64,000 nt of DNA, taken from the NCBI GenBank assembly GCA_035353855.1, contig DAOQAK010000008.1, positions 1-64,000 of the forward strand. Reading direction: 5' to 3'. Below the pieces are notes generated by a model. The model searched no databases, was not told the origin of the DNA, and was given only the letters and a program-made list of their open reading frames with translations. Numbering within the stretch: position 1 is the stretch's first letter; every line of letters begins with the position of its first letter. The position numbers and the translations under genes were made by a program. Below are positions 63,967 to 64,000 of this stretch, piece after piece. This DNA comes from Bacteroidales bacterium (lineage in GTDB: Bacteria; Bacteroidota; Bacteroidia; Bacteroidales; CG2-30-32-10).

Positions 63967-64000
63967 ATGAAAAAAGCAGTACTAATGATTGCTCTACTCT
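63967..64000 (+). CDS. 5' end of a secreted protein, cut by the window edge
   Basis: Begins MKKAVLMIALL, which looks like the start of a signal peptide. Only 11 codons are visible. The preceding 297 bases hold no other gene. Confidence 0.5.
   Translation, partial: MKKAVLMIALL

Noticed and set aside
1..64000. tRNA or rRNA genes
   Set aside because: No cloverleaf-like or rRNA-like sequence was noticed in the intergenic regions; a dedicated scan could still find one.

Overview
This window is AT-rich chromosomal DNA from a member of the Bacteroidota, most likely an uncultured, Bacteroidales-like lineage. Four things point there: two secreted proteins with type IX secretion C-terminal sorting domains, promoters of the Bacteroidota type (-33 TTTG, -7 TAnnTTTG), an SDR-type threonine dehydrogenase next to kbl, and the rsfS-ftsH-LUD-cdsA-psd gene order. 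No rRNA or tRNA gene was seen.

Layout. 0-2.5 kb: two small lipoproteins, a long fold-back element, a ParE/RelE-like toxin-antitoxin pair and a repeat-rich spacer. 2.5-25.5 kb: housekeeping and envelope genes. These are a TolB-like propeller/outer-membrane protein, an M20 amidohydrolase, a T9SS LamG protein, threonine catabolism (tdh-kbl), cysS, an APC permease, an orphan repeat protein, an ABC/GntR operon with a clear palindromic operator, a TonB-receptor-like beta-barrel protein and an MBOAT/SGNH/esterase cluster. 26-27.5 kb: a PepSY-like protein and an isoaspartyl peptidase.

27.5-36.2 kb is the most interesting part: a complete type V-A CRISPR-Cas locus. It holds cas12a (1294 aa, with all catalytic and crRNA-processing residues recognisable), cas4, cas1, cas2 and an array of 22 repeats and 21 spacers. 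A solitary spacer-like 27-mer flanked by two half-repeats lies just upstream of cas12a, where a Cas12a-guiding regulatory RNA (CreR-like) would be expected. Between cas12a and cas4 sit an IS200-like/RAYT transposase, a truncated copy of it, and at least a dozen REP-like hairpins whose stems change in a compensatory way. Directly after the array are three 105-bp tandem repeats and a small basic protein with an unusually strong Shine-Dalgarno sequence.

37.5-64 kb: a polyphosphate cluster (sixA-ppk1-ppx), glyA, and three diverged copies of an intergenic repeat around them. Then come an 1815-aa T9SS protein with PKD/Ig modules, a LutA-like protein, a HAD phosphatase, the conserved rsfS-ftsH-LUD-DUF2007-cdsA-psd operon divergent from birA, a two-gene type II-like restriction-modification unit, an ABC-F protein, pyrE divergent from a Nudix hydrolase, and a TlpA-like thioredoxin. 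Another secreted protein begins at the right edge.

Calls rest on reading motifs by eye; no database search was possible.
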